Source of the DNA: an uncultured Microbacterium sp.
GTDB taxonomy: Bacteria; Actinomycetota; Actinomycetes; Actinomycetales; Microbacteriaceae
Reading direction: 5' to 3'
Assembly: GCF_947488465.1 (NCBI RefSeq)
Contig: NZ_CANKZA010000003.1
Location: 124,001-188,000 of the forward strand
DNA length: 64,000 nucleotides
In this document: positions 52,054 through 60,617 of the stretch, one piece after another
How the letters are laid out: each line of letters starts with the position of its first letter
How positions within the stretch are numbered: position 1 is the first letter of the stretch
Program-made: the position numbers and the translations under genes
The notes under the pieces: generated by a model
The model's database searches: none
Told to the model about the DNA's origin: nothing
Seen by the model: the letters and a program-made list of their open reading frames with translations, nothing else

Positions 52054-53083
52054 GGCTGTCCTCCTCGGACAGGGTGGCGAACGCAGCCGCGGCCACGAGT
52101 GCGCGATCCACGGCATCCTGCGCGCCGGTAAGGGCGAGCGTCAGATGACCGAAGACGCGGCCGCGGATGTCGTTGATGCCCCCGTGTACGACTTCGAAGC
52201 GCACGCCTTCATCAGCGAGCGCGGCGAACACATCGGCTTGCGCGGCGGTTCCTTCGCGGACGTCGAGGGTCACGATGCGACCGGGGTGTCGCTCGCGCAG
52301 CACCGCAAGATCTTCACCCGTGGGGACGTCTTCGATGATGCTGGAGACGAAACGGGCTGTCGCCGCATGCTGTGGTGCGGAGAGGATGTCGAACACCGCG
52401 CCCTGTTCGATCACGCGCCCGTGTTCCATCACGACGACACGATCGGCGAGATGTCGGATGACATCCATCTCGTGCGTGATCACGAGGATCGTGATCCCGA
52501 GTTCGACGTTCACCCGCTTCAGCAGAGCGAGCACTTCGCCGGTCGTGTCGGGGTCGAGTGCGCTGGTCGCCTCGTCCGCGAGGAGGATGCGGGGGCTCGT
52601 TGCGAGTGCGCGAGCGATGCCGACGCGCTGCTTTTGCCCACCGGACAGCTGCTCCGGGTAGTTCTTGGCTTTGTCGGCCAGCCCGACGAACGCGAGCAGT
52701 TCGGCGACGCGCGCGCGGATCTCCGCCCGGGGGCGACCGGCGACTTCGAGGGGGTAGGCGACGTTACCCGCGACAGTGCGGGAGTCGAAGAGATTGAACT
52801 GCTGGAAGATCATGCCGATGTCGCCGCGCAGCCGGCGCAGGTTGCGCTCGCTGAGGCGGGTGATGTCGCTGCCATCGATCTCGACCGCACCGGAAGACGG
52901 TGTCTCCAGCGCGTTGACGAGCCGGAGGACGGTCGACTTTCCGGCGCCGGAGTAGCCGATGATGCCGCAGATCTCGCCTGCGGCGATCTCGAGTGTGACG
53001 TCATCTACGGCGACGACGGGCTCGGCTCCCGGGCCGGACGGGGGGAACGCCTTCGTGACGCCGGTGAGGCGAATGAGGGTCAT
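52046..53083 (-). CDS. metN: Methionine ABC transporter ATPase
   Basis: A 345-aa ATPase with Walker A GYSGAGKST near residue 42, the signature LSGGQKQRVGIA, Walker B ILLADEATSALD and the H-loop VITHEM. A C-terminal NIL domain (DVREGTAAQADVFAALADEG onward) binds methionine and inhibits transport in homologues. It lies between metQ and metI. Confidence 0.95.
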   Translation of the reverse strand: MTLIRLTGVTKAFPPSGPGAEPVVAVDDVTLEIAAGEICGIIGYSGAGKSTVLRLVNALETPSSGAVEIDGSDITRLSERNLRRLRGDIGMIFQQFNLFDSRTVAGNVAYPLEVAGRPRAEIRARVAELLAFVGLADKAKNYPEQLSGGQKQRVGIARALATSPRILLADEATSALDPDTTGEVLALLKRVNVELGITILVITHEMDVIRHLADRVVVMEHGRVIEQGAVFDILSAPQHAATARFVSSIIEDVPTGEDLAVLRERHPGRIVTLDVREGTAAQADVFAALADEGVRFEVVHGGINDIRGRVFGHLTLALTGAQDAVDRALVAAAAFATLSEEDSRG

Positions 53084-53149
53084 GGTGACTCCTGGGATGA
53101 CACGCGGATGCGGCCCGTTCGGGGAACGGGCCGCATCCGGAACGGGGTG

Positions 53150-54064
53150 TTACTGCTGGCCGCGGATCGATTCCTCGGTCTCCGTCAGCGAAGCGACGAG
53201 GTCGGCGACCGGTGTCGTGAGAAGCAGTGCGCTGCCGCCGGAAGCCTCGACCACGCCGTCCGTGACGGCCTGCGTCTCCTGGTAGATCTGGACGAGCTTC
53301 AGGTACGTCGGGTTCTCAGCATCCTCCGCCTTCGCCGCGAAGATGTTGATGTACGGGAACGCTGACGCATCGGTCGGGTCGTCCTGAGCCAGCAGCTGGT
53401 CGCTGGTGAGTCCAGACTTCGCGACGAAGTCGTTGTTGACGACGGCGCCGGCGAAGTCAGGGAGCGACGAGGCGGTGAAGTCGGCGGCGACGGCTTCGAC
53501 CTTCACCTTCGAGCCGTCTTCGATGTCGGCGACGGTCGAGAAGATCGAGCCGCCGTCCTTCAGTTCGATGAGGCCGGCCGACTGGAGGACCAGCAGCGCA
53601 CGCGCCTGGTTGGACTCGTCGTTGGGCACGGCGATCGTGTCGCCCTCTGCGATGTCGGCAACGTCGGAGTACTTCGTCGAGTAGAGGCCGAGCGGGTAGA
53701 TCGCGGTCGCACCGATGGGCTGCAGGTCATCGTCTGCGGCAACGTTGTAGGTCGCGAGGTAGATGATGTGCTGGAACTGGTTGAGATCGAGCTCGCCCGC
53801 CGACAGCGCCGGGTTCGGCTGGTCGTACGAGTCGAAGTTCACGATTTCGACCTCGATTCCTTCGGCAGCGGCGGCCTCGGTGTAGGTCTCCCAGTACGGC
53901 TCTCCGGCCCCGACGACGCCGATCCGGACGGGTTCGGCGGTTGCGTCGCCGCTGGCGGCCGGATCGCTGGATCCCCCCGCGCACGCGCCGAGCAGAAGAG
54001 CCAGCGGGAGAGCGAGGGCCGCGGCGGCCAGGCCCTTGCCGCGGAAGATGGTGGGCTTCGACAT
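53150..54064 (-). CDS. metQ: Methionine-binding lipoprotein
   Basis: A 304-aa lipoprotein with signal peptide and lipobox LLGACAGG, then an NLPA-family domain (VRIGVVGAGEPYWETYTEAA…, LDLNQFQHIIYL, AIYPLGLYSTKY). It should capture methionine for MetNI. ATG 54064 follows AAGGAG. Upstream is a long nested stem-loop in the transcript leader (54087-54142). Confidence 0.94.
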   Translation of the reverse strand: MSKPTIFRGKGLAAAALALPLALLLGACAGGSSDPAASGDATAEPVRIGVVGAGEPYWETYTEAAAAEGIEVEIVNFDSYDQPNPALSAGELDLNQFQHIIYLATYNVAADDDLQPIGATAIYPLGLYSTKYSDVADIAEGDTIAVPNDESNQARALLVLQSAGLIELKDGGSIFSTVADIEDGSKVKVEAVAADFTASSLPDFAGAVVNNDFVAKSGLTSDQLLAQDDPTDASAFPYINIFAAKAEDAENPTYLKLVQIYQETQAVTDGVVEASGGSALLLTTPVADLVASLTETEESIRGQQ

Positions 54065-54086
54065 GGTGGTGCTCCTTGTGGATCGG

Positions 54087-54142
54087 GGCACCGCGGAGCG
54101 CGGAGAGTCCAGTGAAGACCGCGCTCGCCTCATCGCGGTGCC
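54087..54142 (-). promoter_or_regulatory. Structured 5' leader of metQNI (unidentified cis-element)
   Basis: In the leader 23 bp before the metQ ATG, two nested perfect stems are present: 9 bp (54087-54095/54134-54142) and 8 bp (54096-54103/54119-54126). They enclose a 15-nt loop, and a 7-nt unpaired strand (AUGAGGC) lies on the 5' side. The compact fold next to the ribosome binding site suggests methionine/SAM-linked control. It does not match the SAM riboswitch cores I can recall. Confidence 0.4.
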
Positions 54143-54280
54143 GTTTCGACGGTAGACGGATGCCGGGGACCGGGCCAATCCGGACGTAACATGTCGACAC
54201 CGTAGGCTCCCGCGCTGGTTCGCGGCCGACCGATCCACCCTGTAGGATCGATGATCGTGCATAGCGCTCCGGCGACGTGC

Positions 54281-54355
54281 GCCACCTTAGCTCAGTGGTA
54301 GAGCAGCTCACTCGTAATGAGCAGGCCGTCAGTTCGATCCTGACAGGTGGCTCCA
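54281..54355 (+). tRNA. tRNA-Thr (anticodon CGT)
   Basis: A 75-nt cloverleaf with encoded CCA. The acceptor stem pairs GCCACCT with AGGTGGC, the D-arm is GCTCAGTGGTAGAGC, the anticodon stem GCTCA/TGAGC encloses the loop CTCGTAA (anticodon CGT), and the T-arm has AGTTCGATCCT. It reads ACG. It lies between metQ and a small membrane-protein gene. Confidence 0.96.
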
Positions 54356-54380
54356 ATGGTTCCCCCGGGAGGAGAACTCC

Positions 54381-54770
54381 GTGGATCGCACGGCCGACAT
54401 CCTCTTCGAGATCTTCACGTGGGTCGGTGTCGCCGGCTTTCTCACGCTCGCTGTGGTCGCGGTGATCGTCTGGGCCGCGGACGGCACCTGGATGCCGGCC
54501 GAAGCGATCGTGGATCGTGACAGCGGTGAACCGATTCTGCGATGGTTCGACGCTGACGGCGACCCCAACAGCGCAGTGCCGGCCTCGTCTGACCATGCGG
54601 CGATCGCATCGCGGGCCACGGTGCCGATCTGGTATCGACACGGGTGGCGTGATCGGATGCGACTGACTCCTCGCCCTCCGGCGCTGCGCGCGACGATGAT
54701 CGGTGCGGCAGCCATGCTCGCCCTGGGGATCGTGTCCTTCATTGCCGGATGGATCGTTCTCGCCGCCTGA
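54381..54770 (+). CDS. Small membrane protein
   Basis: A 129-aa protein with helices at about residues 10-33 and 105-128 and a polar middle part. GTG 54381 follows a GGGAGGAG ribosome binding site. It starts 25 bp after tRNA-Thr, perhaps transcribed with it. Function unknown. Confidence 0.75.
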   Translation: MDRTADILFEIFTWVGVAGFLTLAVVAVIVWAADGTWMPAEAIVDRDSGEPILRWFDADGDPNSAVPASSDHAAIASRATVPIWYRHGWRDRMRLTPRPPALRATMIGAAAMLALGIVSFIAGWIVLAA

Positions 54771-54786
54771 TCCGATCGAAAACAGA

Positions 54787-54830
54787 TTGCACGAGAAGCT
54801 CATATTGCTAGATAAGCTAGCAATATGAGC
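54787..54830 (+). promoter_or_regulatory. MMPL promoter with a perfect 14-bp-arm palindrome over the start codon
   Basis: TTGCAC (54787-54792) and TAGATA (54809-54814), 16-bp spacer, form a good promoter. A perfect inverted repeat with arms GCTCATATTGCTAG (54798-54811) and CTAGCAATATGAGC (54817-54830) and spacer ATAAG covers the -10 and the ATG at 54825. A dimeric repressor (TetR or MarR type) bound here would block transcription completely. No Shine-Dalgarno is visible, so the mRNA is probably leaderless. Confidence 0.75.
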
Positions 54831-57050
54831 TCGACTCCCTCGCGTTGGTTGCGTATCGGCATCCCCTCACTGCTCGTCCTCATTTGGCTGATCGGCGGAT
54901 CCGTGGGCGGCCCGACCTTCGGCCGTGTCGACGAGGTGGCCACGAACGACCAGTCGTCGTTCCTGCCGGCCAGTGCCGAAGCCACTCAGGTACAGGAGCG
55001 ACTCGCCGATTTCACCGGCGGAGACACGATTCCGGCTGTCGTGGTCATCACCGGCGACGGCGAGCTGTCCAGCGACCAGCAGGCGCAGATCAATGACGCG
55101 GTCGCGGCGCTCGGCGACGTCGAAGGAGTGGGGGAGCTGTCACCCGCGCTCGTGTCGGAAGACGGTGAAGCGGCGCAGGTGTTCGTGCCGATCGACTCGA
55201 CCGGCGACGTCGGCGAGACCGTCGAAGCCATCCGGACCGCGCTCACCGACGACCTGCCGGATGGGTTGGAAGCGTGGGTCACGGGCCCTGCGGGCTTCAC
55301 CGCCGACCTCGTGAAGGGCTTCCTGGGGATCGACGGACTCCTGCTCGGTGTCGCGCTCGGCGCCGTCTTCATCATCTTGGTGATCGTCTACCGCTCACCT
55401 CTGCTCCCGATCCTCGTGTTGCTCACATCGGTGTTCGCCCTGTGCGTGGCCCTGTTGACGGTGTTCTGGCTCGCCAAAGCCGAGATCGTCGTGCTCAACG
55501 GCCAAGTGCAGGGGATCCTCTTCATCCTCGTCATCGGTGCGGCCACCGATTACGCGCTGCTGTACGTCGCACGTTTCCGCGAGGCGATCGGCGCCGGGCT
55601 GCGGCGATGGCACGCCACGGTCGCGGCGTGGAAGGGCGCCTTCGAGCCGATCGTCGCTTCCGGCGGCACGGTCATCGCCGGGCTCCTCTGCCTTCTGCTC
55701 AGTGACCTTGCCAGCAACCGGGCGCTCGGGCCGATCGCCTCGATCGGCATCGTGTTCTCGGTCTTGTCGGCGCTCACCTTCTTGCCGGCCCTCCTTGCAC
55801 TCGTAGGTCGGGCCGCATTCTGGCCGTTCATCCCGAAGAAGGGGGCGACAGACCTCCCCGACGCCCTCACTCAGCCGATCGCGGGTCTCTGGCCTCGCCA
55901 GGCGCGTTTCGTCGCCCGGCATGCGCGACCGATCTGGATCGCATGCACGGTTGTTCTGCTGGCGGCATCCGTCGGCGTGCTGCAGTTGAAGGCCGACGGC
56001 GTTCCCGCGAGCGACCTCGTCCTGGGTGTCTCCGAGGCCCGCGACGGGCAAGACGTGCTCGCCGAGCACTTCCCCGCAGGCTCGGGCAGCCCCGTCTACG
56101 TCATGGTCGCGGAAGACAACCTGGCGGAGACGGTCGGTGTCCTGGAGGCGGATGCCGGAGTCGATGCGGTCTCGGTCGTCTCGGCGGACAGCCCCACCGG
56201 TCAGGTCGGCGTCACCCTCGACGCGGGAGAGCCGGTGTTCACCGTGCAGGGGCCGCCCGGAACAGCCGCGCCCGCACCCACGGTCTCCGGCGGGGACGTG
56301 CTGGTCGTCGGCACATTGACGGATGCCGCCGACTCGATCGCTGCGGAAGACACGATCCGCTCGCTGCGCACTGAGTTCACGTCGACATTGGGCGAGGGTG
56401 TTGCGCTCGTGGGTGGGACGACCGCCGTCGACGTCGACACGAACGACACGTCGATCCGCGACCGGACGATCATCATTCCGACGATCCTCGTCGTGATCCT
56501 CGTCATCCTCATGCTGCTGCTGCGGGCGGTCCTTGCACCCGTGCTCCTGATGCTGAGCGTCATTCTCTCGTTCGGCGCCGCGCTCGGCGTCAGCGCGCTC
56601 GTGTTCAACCATGTCCTGGGCTTCCCGGGGGGTGACCCGGCGGTGCCGCTCTACGGCTTCGTGTTCCTTGTCGCGCTCGGGGTGGACTACAACATCTTCT
56701 TGATGTCGCGCGTGCGGGAAGAGTCTCTCGTCCACGGCACGAGACCGGGGATCCTGCGCGGACTCGTCGCCACCGGCGGCGTGATCACGTCGGCCGGCCT
56801 CGTGCTGGCGGCGACGTTCGCCGCGCTCGGCGTGACCCCCATCCTGTTCCTCGCCCAGCTCGCCTTCATCGTGGCGTTCGGTGTGCTCCTGGACACCTTC
56901 CTGGTGCGGTCGTTGCTCGTTCCGGCCGTCTCGTACGACATCGGCAAGGCGATCTGGTGGCCCTCGAAACTGGCGCGCACCGACCCGCCGGCGTCGGAGT
57001 CGACTCCGGCGATGACGCGAGCGGAGTACCGGGCTACGCTCGGAGAATGA
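54825..57050 (+). CDS. MMPL/RND-family transporter
   Basis: A 741-aa membrane protein with two repeated halves. Each has one N-terminal helix, a large extracytoplasmic domain (about residues 40-165 and 400-540) and a bundle of five helices; hydrophobic blocks near residues 165-330 and 545-715 are visible. The GAATDYALLYVARFREAI and ALGVDYNIFLMSRVREE motifs are the proton-relay sequences of MMPL proteins. It may export lipids or drugs. It lies under a palindromic operator but with no adjacent regulator gene. pncA is coupled downstream by ATGA. Confidence 0.92.
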   Translation: MSSTPSRWLRIGIPSLLVLIWLIGGSVGGPTFGRVDEVATNDQSSFLPASAEATQVQERLADFTGGDTIPAVVVITGDGELSSDQQAQINDAVAALGDVEGVGELSPALVSEDGEAAQVFVPIDSTGDVGETVEAIRTALTDDLPDGLEAWVTGPAGFTADLVKGFLGIDGLLLGVALGAVFIILVIVYRSPLLPILVLLTSVFALCVALLTVFWLAKAEIVVLNGQVQGILFILVIGAATDYALLYVARFREAIGAGLRRWHATVAAWKGAFEPIVASGGTVIAGLLCLLLSDLASNRALGPIASIGIVFSVLSALTFLPALLALVGRAAFWPFIPKKGATDLPDALTQPIAGLWPRQARFVARHARPIWIACTVVLLAASVGVLQLKADGVPASDLVLGVSEARDGQDVLAEHFPAGSGSPVYVMVAEDNLAETVGVLEADAGVDAVSVVSADSPTGQVGVTLDAGEPVFTVQGPPGTAAPAPTVSGGDVLVVGTLTDAADSIAAEDTIRSLRTEFTSTLGEGVALVGGTTAVDVDTNDTSIRDRTIIIPTILVVILVILMLLLRAVLAPVLLMLSVILSFGAALGVSALVFNHVLGFPGGDPAVPLYGFVFLVALGVDYNIFLMSRVREESLVHGTRPGILRGLVATGGVITSAGLVLAATFAALGVTPILFLAQLAFIVAFGVLLDTFLVRSLLVPAVSYDIGKAIWWPSKLARTDPPASESTPAMTRAEYRATLGE

Positions 57051-57625
57051 CCCGGGCACTGTTCATCGTCGACGTCCAGAATGACTTCACCGAGCACGGT
57101 GCGCTGGGCGTCGAGGGGGGTGATGCGGTCGCAGAGCGCATCACCGCCTTTCTGGCGGAGCACGCCGCCGACTACGAGATCGTCGTCGCTTCGCGTGATT
57201 GGCACGAAGGTGAGTCCGACAACGGGGGTCATTTTTCTGCCGAGCCCGACTTCATCGACACCTGGCCTGCGCACTGCGTCGCAGGAACGGATGGTGCCGA
57301 GTATGACGAGGGATTCGACACCGCCGCGGTCACGCACCACCTGAAGAAGGGGCAGGGGAAGCCGGCCTATTCGCTCTTCGAGGGGCACGCCGATGACGGG
57401 CGCACGGCCAGGGAGTTGCTCGAACAACACGGGATTCTCGACGTGGACATCGTCGGGATCGCCACCGACTACTGTGTGCGTGCCTCCGCGTTGGATGCCG
57501 TCGCGGCGGGTCGCCGCATCCGCGTCTTCACCGATCTGATCGCCGGAGTGCACCCAGAATCCAGCGCCGCCGCCCTCGCCGAACTCGCCCACGCGGGCGC
57601 CGAACTCCAGGAGAGCATCCGATGA
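57047..57625 (+). CDS. pncA: Nicotinamidase
   Basis: Hydrolyses nicotinamide to nicotinate in the NAD salvage pathway. The 192-aa isochorismatase-fold protein has the catalytic Asp in FIVDVQNDF, metal ligands in SRDWHEGES and GGHF, the catalytic Lys in HHLKKGQGK, and the nucleophile Cys in GIATDYCVRAS near residue 145. Its ATG overlaps the MMPL stop and its stop overlaps the next gene. Confidence 0.94.
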   Translation: MTRALFIVDVQNDFTEHGALGVEGGDAVAERITAFLAEHAADYEIVVASRDWHEGESDNGGHFSAEPDFIDTWPAHCVAGTDGAEYDEGFDTAAVTHHLKKGQGKPAYSLFEGHADDGRTARELLEQHGILDVDIVGIATDYCVRASALDAVAAGRRIRVFTDLIAGVHPESSAAALAELAHAGAELQESIR

Positions 57626-58245
57626 GCATCCCCGCCGGCTGGTATCCCGATCCGTCCGGCGCGCCCGGTACACGGTGGTGGGACGGCGGGCAGTGGACGG
57701 CGCACGCGTCTCCCGTGGCCGGTTACGCCGCCGTTCCCTCGGCGCCGGCGAAGATCGATGTGCCGACCTCCACGGTGTGGGTGTGGCTGGCGATCGCAGC
57801 CTCGGTTTTGCCGTTCTTCACGATCTTCCTGATGGACTGGCCCGGCTTCATCGACGCGATCGCGGCGACCGCTGCCACCGGGGCCGATTCGTCGTACCTG
57901 GTCACCTGGCAGCTGAACTCGCTGCTGATCTCGTTCGTCAGCTGGGGGGCCATAGCCCTCTTCATCCTCTTCAGCTGGCTCGATTGGCGAGAGTTGGGCA
58001 GGCGCGGAATCGTCCGCCCGTTCCACTGGGCCTGGGCTTTCTTCGGCCTGCTGAGCTTCGGTGTCGCCGTGTACATGATCGGGCGCGCAGTCGTGCTGGG
58101 TGCGCGCACGGTACGGGGGTCATGGGCGCCGTTGTGGGTCTGGATCGCCGCGACGGCCGCCTGCTACATCGCGGCGTTCGCGTGGGTCTTCTGGTTCTTG
58201 GGGGCGCTGTTCTCTGCGCTCGGCCCCTCCATGACCTACAACTGA
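57622..58245 (+). CDS. DUF2510 membrane protein
   Basis: A 207-aa protein starting with the DUF2510 motif PAGWYPDPSGAPGTRWWDG, a small Trp-rich domain common in actinobacterial membrane proteins, followed by four hydrophobic helices. It starts by ATGA overlap with pncA. Role unknown. Confidence 0.82.
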   Translation: MSIPAGWYPDPSGAPGTRWWDGGQWTAHASPVAGYAAVPSAPAKIDVPTSTVWVWLAIAASVLPFFTIFLMDWPGFIDAIAATAATGADSSYLVTWQLNSLLISFVSWGAIALFILFSWLDWRELGRRGIVRPFHWAWAFFGLLSFGVAVYMIGRAVVLGARTVRGSWAPLWVWIAATAACYIAAFAWVFWFLGALFSALGPSMTYN

Positions 58246-58251
58246 TCCGTT

Positions 58252-58479
58252 CTACGGACGGACGCGGACCGAGCGCCCTTCGAAGCTGACGACATCGCCG
58301 ATCTGTAGCTGTCGTCCACGGCGTCGATCGACCTCACCGTTCACGGTGACGAAGCCGTCGATGATGGCTTCTTTCACCTCGCCGCCCGAGTCGAGCACTC
58401 CCGCGAACTTCAGGAACTGACCGAGCCGGATGCTGTCGCCCCCGATTGGGATGTCGTCGATGGGCGGCTGATTCGTCAT
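58252..58479 (-). CDS. S4-domain RNA-binding protein
   Basis: A 75-aa YbcJ-type protein consisting of one S4 fold (IRLGQFLKFAGVLDSGGEVK then GFVTVNGEVDRRRGRQLQIGD). ATG 58479 is chosen from the conserved start of the domain. It probably binds structured RNA, in ribosome or tRNA metabolism. It is convergent with the DUF2510 gene, 6 bp away. Confidence 0.88.
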   Translation of the reverse strand: MTNQPPIDDIPIGGDSIRLGQFLKFAGVLDSGGEVKEAIIDGFVTVNGEVDRRRGRQLQIGDVVSFEGRSVRVRP

Positions 58480-58659
58480 GTCGAGAAGGGTAGTCGACCC
58501 GAGGTAGGTCGGTGTGCTGGTCGAAAGGCACTCGAGGCAAGAGGGGAGTGCGGGTGGTTGCCGGTGGTGGACGTATTTACAAGCTGGCAGGGCACTACTT
58601 CTAACTGACAACGCCGTTCGCGTGCGCGAACAGCTTCACGTCGAAAGAGAGCTGAGCTC

Positions 58660-58963
58660 ATGTCCACCATCGAAAGCCGCGGGCCCATTGGCACCGAGGT
58701 CACCCAGGTCGCCCGCTACCGGGCGTCTGAAGAGACGGCCGGCGGATTCGTCTTGCCGAGTTCGGGAAGCAGCGATCGAAGTCGAGCGCACCTGGCACGA
58801 GATTATTCCGGCGATCACCCAAGGAGAACCCACGTTGCGGCCGGACAACAACGAGCTCGTCTTCTTCGCCAGAGACGGCTCCGTGATCTTCGGAGACGTT
58901 GTGATCATGTACACCTCGAATCAGACCACTGTCCCTGTGCGGTACACCGTCGCCGCGGAGTGA
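58660..58963 (+). pseudogene. Probable frameshifted hypothetical gene
   Basis: ATG 58660 after GAAAGAGAG opens a frame (MSTIESRGPIGTEVTQVARY…GGFVLP) that loses protein-like character after about residue 33. A second frame with no usable start then continues as AAIEVERTWHEIIPAITQGE…DNNELVFFARDGSVIFGD and ends VAAE at 58963. The two together look like one ~100-aa protein broken by a single-base frameshift near 58755-58775. It may instead be two unrelated ORFs or a sequencing error. The family is not recognised. Confidence 0.4.
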
Positions 58964-58984
58964 CATCTCGGCGCAGGCACTCCG

Positions 58985-59392
58985 TCATCGCGCTGATCGG
59001 ACCATCGCGGTCGTATCGGGGGCTGTGAAACCGAACTGCTGGTACAGCCCGTGCGCATCCCCGGTGAAGAGCGTCCATCTGAAGTCGCGTCCAGGGCCGT
59101 CGTCGATCATGTGTTGCAGGATGCGTTTGCCGAGCCCCTGGCCTCGGTGCGCCTCGATCACGAAGACGTCGGCGAGATACGCGAAGTTGACGCCGTCAGA
59201 TACGGCGCGAGCAAAACCCACTTGCTCTCCGGTGTCGCCGCAGTAGACGCCGACAACGCGCCACGCAGCGGCGATCTGGGTGTCGATGTCGACACGAGTG
59301 CGCTGTCGGCCCCAGTAGGCCTCTGTCGACAGCCAGCCCCAGATCATGTCGAGCTGGATGCGGACAGGGTCATCGTCGAGTTCGTACTCCAT
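58985..59392 (-). CDS. GNAT-family N-acetyltransferase
   Basis: A 135-aa protein with the acetyl-CoA-binding motif VFVIEAHRGQGLGKRILQHMI near residue 75 and the late LYQQFGFTAPD, standard for the GNAT fold. The substrate is unknown. It stands at the left edge of the accessory island. Confidence 0.9.
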   Translation of the reverse strand: MEYELDDDPVRIQLDMIWGWLSTEAYWGRQRTRVDIDTQIAAAWRVVGVYCGDTGEQVGFARAVSDGVNFAYLADVFVIEAHRGQGLGKRILQHMIDDGPGRDFRWTLFTGDAHGLYQQFGFTAPDTTAMVRSAR

Positions 59393-59466
59393 TCGATCAT
59401 TGTGATCCCCGTGCCGCCGACCTCGACCGGGCCAGTCGCTATCTGGTGGACTGTCAGACAGGGTGT

Positions 59467-59685
59467 CTAACCGGTTGAGTCCAATTCGGCGACGTAGGCG
59501 ACGGAATCTGCGCAGTCGCCCACGGGCTCATCAACCGCTGAGCGATATCGCGCGGGAAGCCCTGGGGCCTCGGCAGAGTCGCCCAGATGTAGGGCTTCCT
59601 CGCGTTCGGTCTGCGTCAGGTGCCCCTCACCGAGACGAGCGACGGCGCAGCTATCGGGCCCTGTGAGATCTGCCACGCGGATCAT
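59467..59685 (-). CDS. Hypothetical small protein
   Basis: A 72-aa frame beginning MIRVADLTGPDSCAVARLGE, mostly polar and acidic, with EGHLTQTEREEALHL in the middle. It could start at GTG 59709 instead. No recognised domain and no clear ribosome binding site. Confidence 0.4.
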   Translation of the reverse strand: MIRVADLTGPDSCAVARLGEGHLTQTEREEALHLGDSAEAPGLPARYRSAVDEPVGDCADSVAYVAELDSTG

Positions 59686-59745
59686 GATCGAACCACGTAT
59701 GGTCGGCACACGTCGATTCCAGCGGCGGAGGAATCGTGTCGGGAG

Positions 59746-60006
59746 TCAATAGTGGTCGCGGGCTTGGAGAATGATGACGTGGCTATCGGTGACGTAGTAG
59801 ACCAGGCGGTTCTTGTCATCGATTCGGCGTGACCACGCGCCCGAGAGAATGTGCTTGAGCGGTTCGGGTTTGCCGATCCCCGCGAAGGGATCCCGAATTA
59901 CGGCTGCGATCAGCTGATTGATGCGCTTCAGCGTCCTGCGATCCTGCGTCTGCCAGTAGACGTAGTCCTCCCACGCGTTCGGGTCGAACCCGATCGTTCG
60001 CGTCAC
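59746..60006 (-). CDS. yoeB: YoeB-type toxin (Txe/YoeB mRNA interferase)
   Basis: An 86-aa RelE-superfamily toxin with the YoeB pattern FDPNAWEDYVYWQTQDRRTLKRINQLI, PLKHILSGAWSRRIDDKNRLVYYV and a C-terminal ARDHY (the usual catalytic His-Tyr end). It cuts mRNA at the ribosome. It starts by ATGA overlap with the antitoxin gene, antitoxin first. Confidence 0.95.
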   Translation of the reverse strand: MTRTIGFDPNAWEDYVYWQTQDRRTLKRINQLIAAVIRDPFAGIGKPEPLKHILSGAWSRRIDDKNRLVYYVTDSHVIILQARDHY

Positions 60007-60254
60007 GCGTCGAGGAGGTCGTGCTGTTCGAAATCTTCGCGACGGGCGCGCTCGATTGCGGCGAGCAGCCGGTCAGCGTTGGCAGGGTTGCGGAGCAGAT
60101 ACGCAGTTTCGGTCATCGCGTCGTAATCGTCCTTCGACAGAAGGACGGCGTTTCCGTGACGCGAAACAACCTCGACGGCCGTGTGGTCTTCATTGACCTG
60201 CTGGATGAGGCCGAAAAGAGTCTTACGGGCCTCAGTCGCGGTGATTGCAGTCAT
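60003..60254 (-). CDS. yefM: Phd/YefM-type antitoxin
   Basis: An 83-aa antitoxin with the N-terminal DNA-binding part TAITATEARKTLFGLIQQVN and VVSRHGNAVLLSKDDYDAM, and a toxin-binding C-terminus (ETAYLLRNPANADRLLAAIE). ATG 60254 after GGGAGGCAG. It is preceded by an imperfect palindrome likely used for autorepression. Confidence 0.95.
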   Translation of the reverse strand: MTAITATEARKTLFGLIQQVNEDHTAVEVVSRHGNAVLLSKDDYDAMTETAYLLRNPANADRLLAAIERARREDFEQHDLLDA

Positions 60255-60268
60255 CTCTGCCTCCCTAA

Positions 60269-60290
60269 GTAGTACGTCAAAGCGTACCAC
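60269..60290. promoter_or_regulatory. yefM-yoeB operator
   Basis: GTAGTACG and CGTACCAC arms (60269-60276/60283-60290, one mismatch) around TCAAAG, 15 bp ahead of the yefM start and its ribosome binding site. The GTAC cores suit a YefM dimer. Confidence 0.5.
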
Positions 60291-60384
60291 TTTGCGATTA
60301 CCGGGTTCGGTCAACCATCTGCGCGGATCGCGTCGACAGGCCGCGATCCCAGTGTTACAAGGGATCGGGGCGGTGAAAGAAGGG

Positions 60385-60410
60385 TGGGCCCCGTGGGGCT
60401 CGAACCCACG
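60385..60410 (-). other. tRNA 3'-end fragment (T-arm and acceptor strand)
   Basis: On the minus strand this reads a complete T-arm (GTGGG, TTCGAGC, CCCAC) followed by the acceptor 3' strand GGGGCCC and an A. The rest of the tRNA is absent: what precedes does not pair as an anticodon arm. The sequence is most like actinobacterial tRNA-Lys. Such fragments are typical scars of elements integrated at tRNA 3' ends. The 60255-60617 interval contains no gene; two direct copies of ATGTTGTCA (60510-60518, 60521-60529) lie nearby. Confidence 0.55.
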
Positions 60411-60584
60411 CAGGCGGATTTCGACCCGTTGACATTTGACGCCGATCGTTGATTTTCCGCGGTTTTCTGGCATGCTCGGCAACAGATGAAAACATCGAAA
60501 TGCGAACAGATGTTGTCAAAATGTTGTCACGGAACGTGAGGCTTCGGGACCCGTTTGCGGACGGTGGGTCAGTCCGGATCGGTT

Positions 60585-60608
60585 GTATCGCGATGCGATA
60601 CGCGATAC
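60585..60608. promoter_or_regulatory. higBA operator
   Basis: GTATCGC-GAT-GCGATAC (60585-60601), a perfect 7-bp-arm palindrome, plus one further direct copy of GCGATAC (60602-60608). It ends 9 bp before the higB GTG, where HigA autorepression would be expected. Confidence 0.65.
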
Positions 60609-60617
60609 ACTCGCCGG

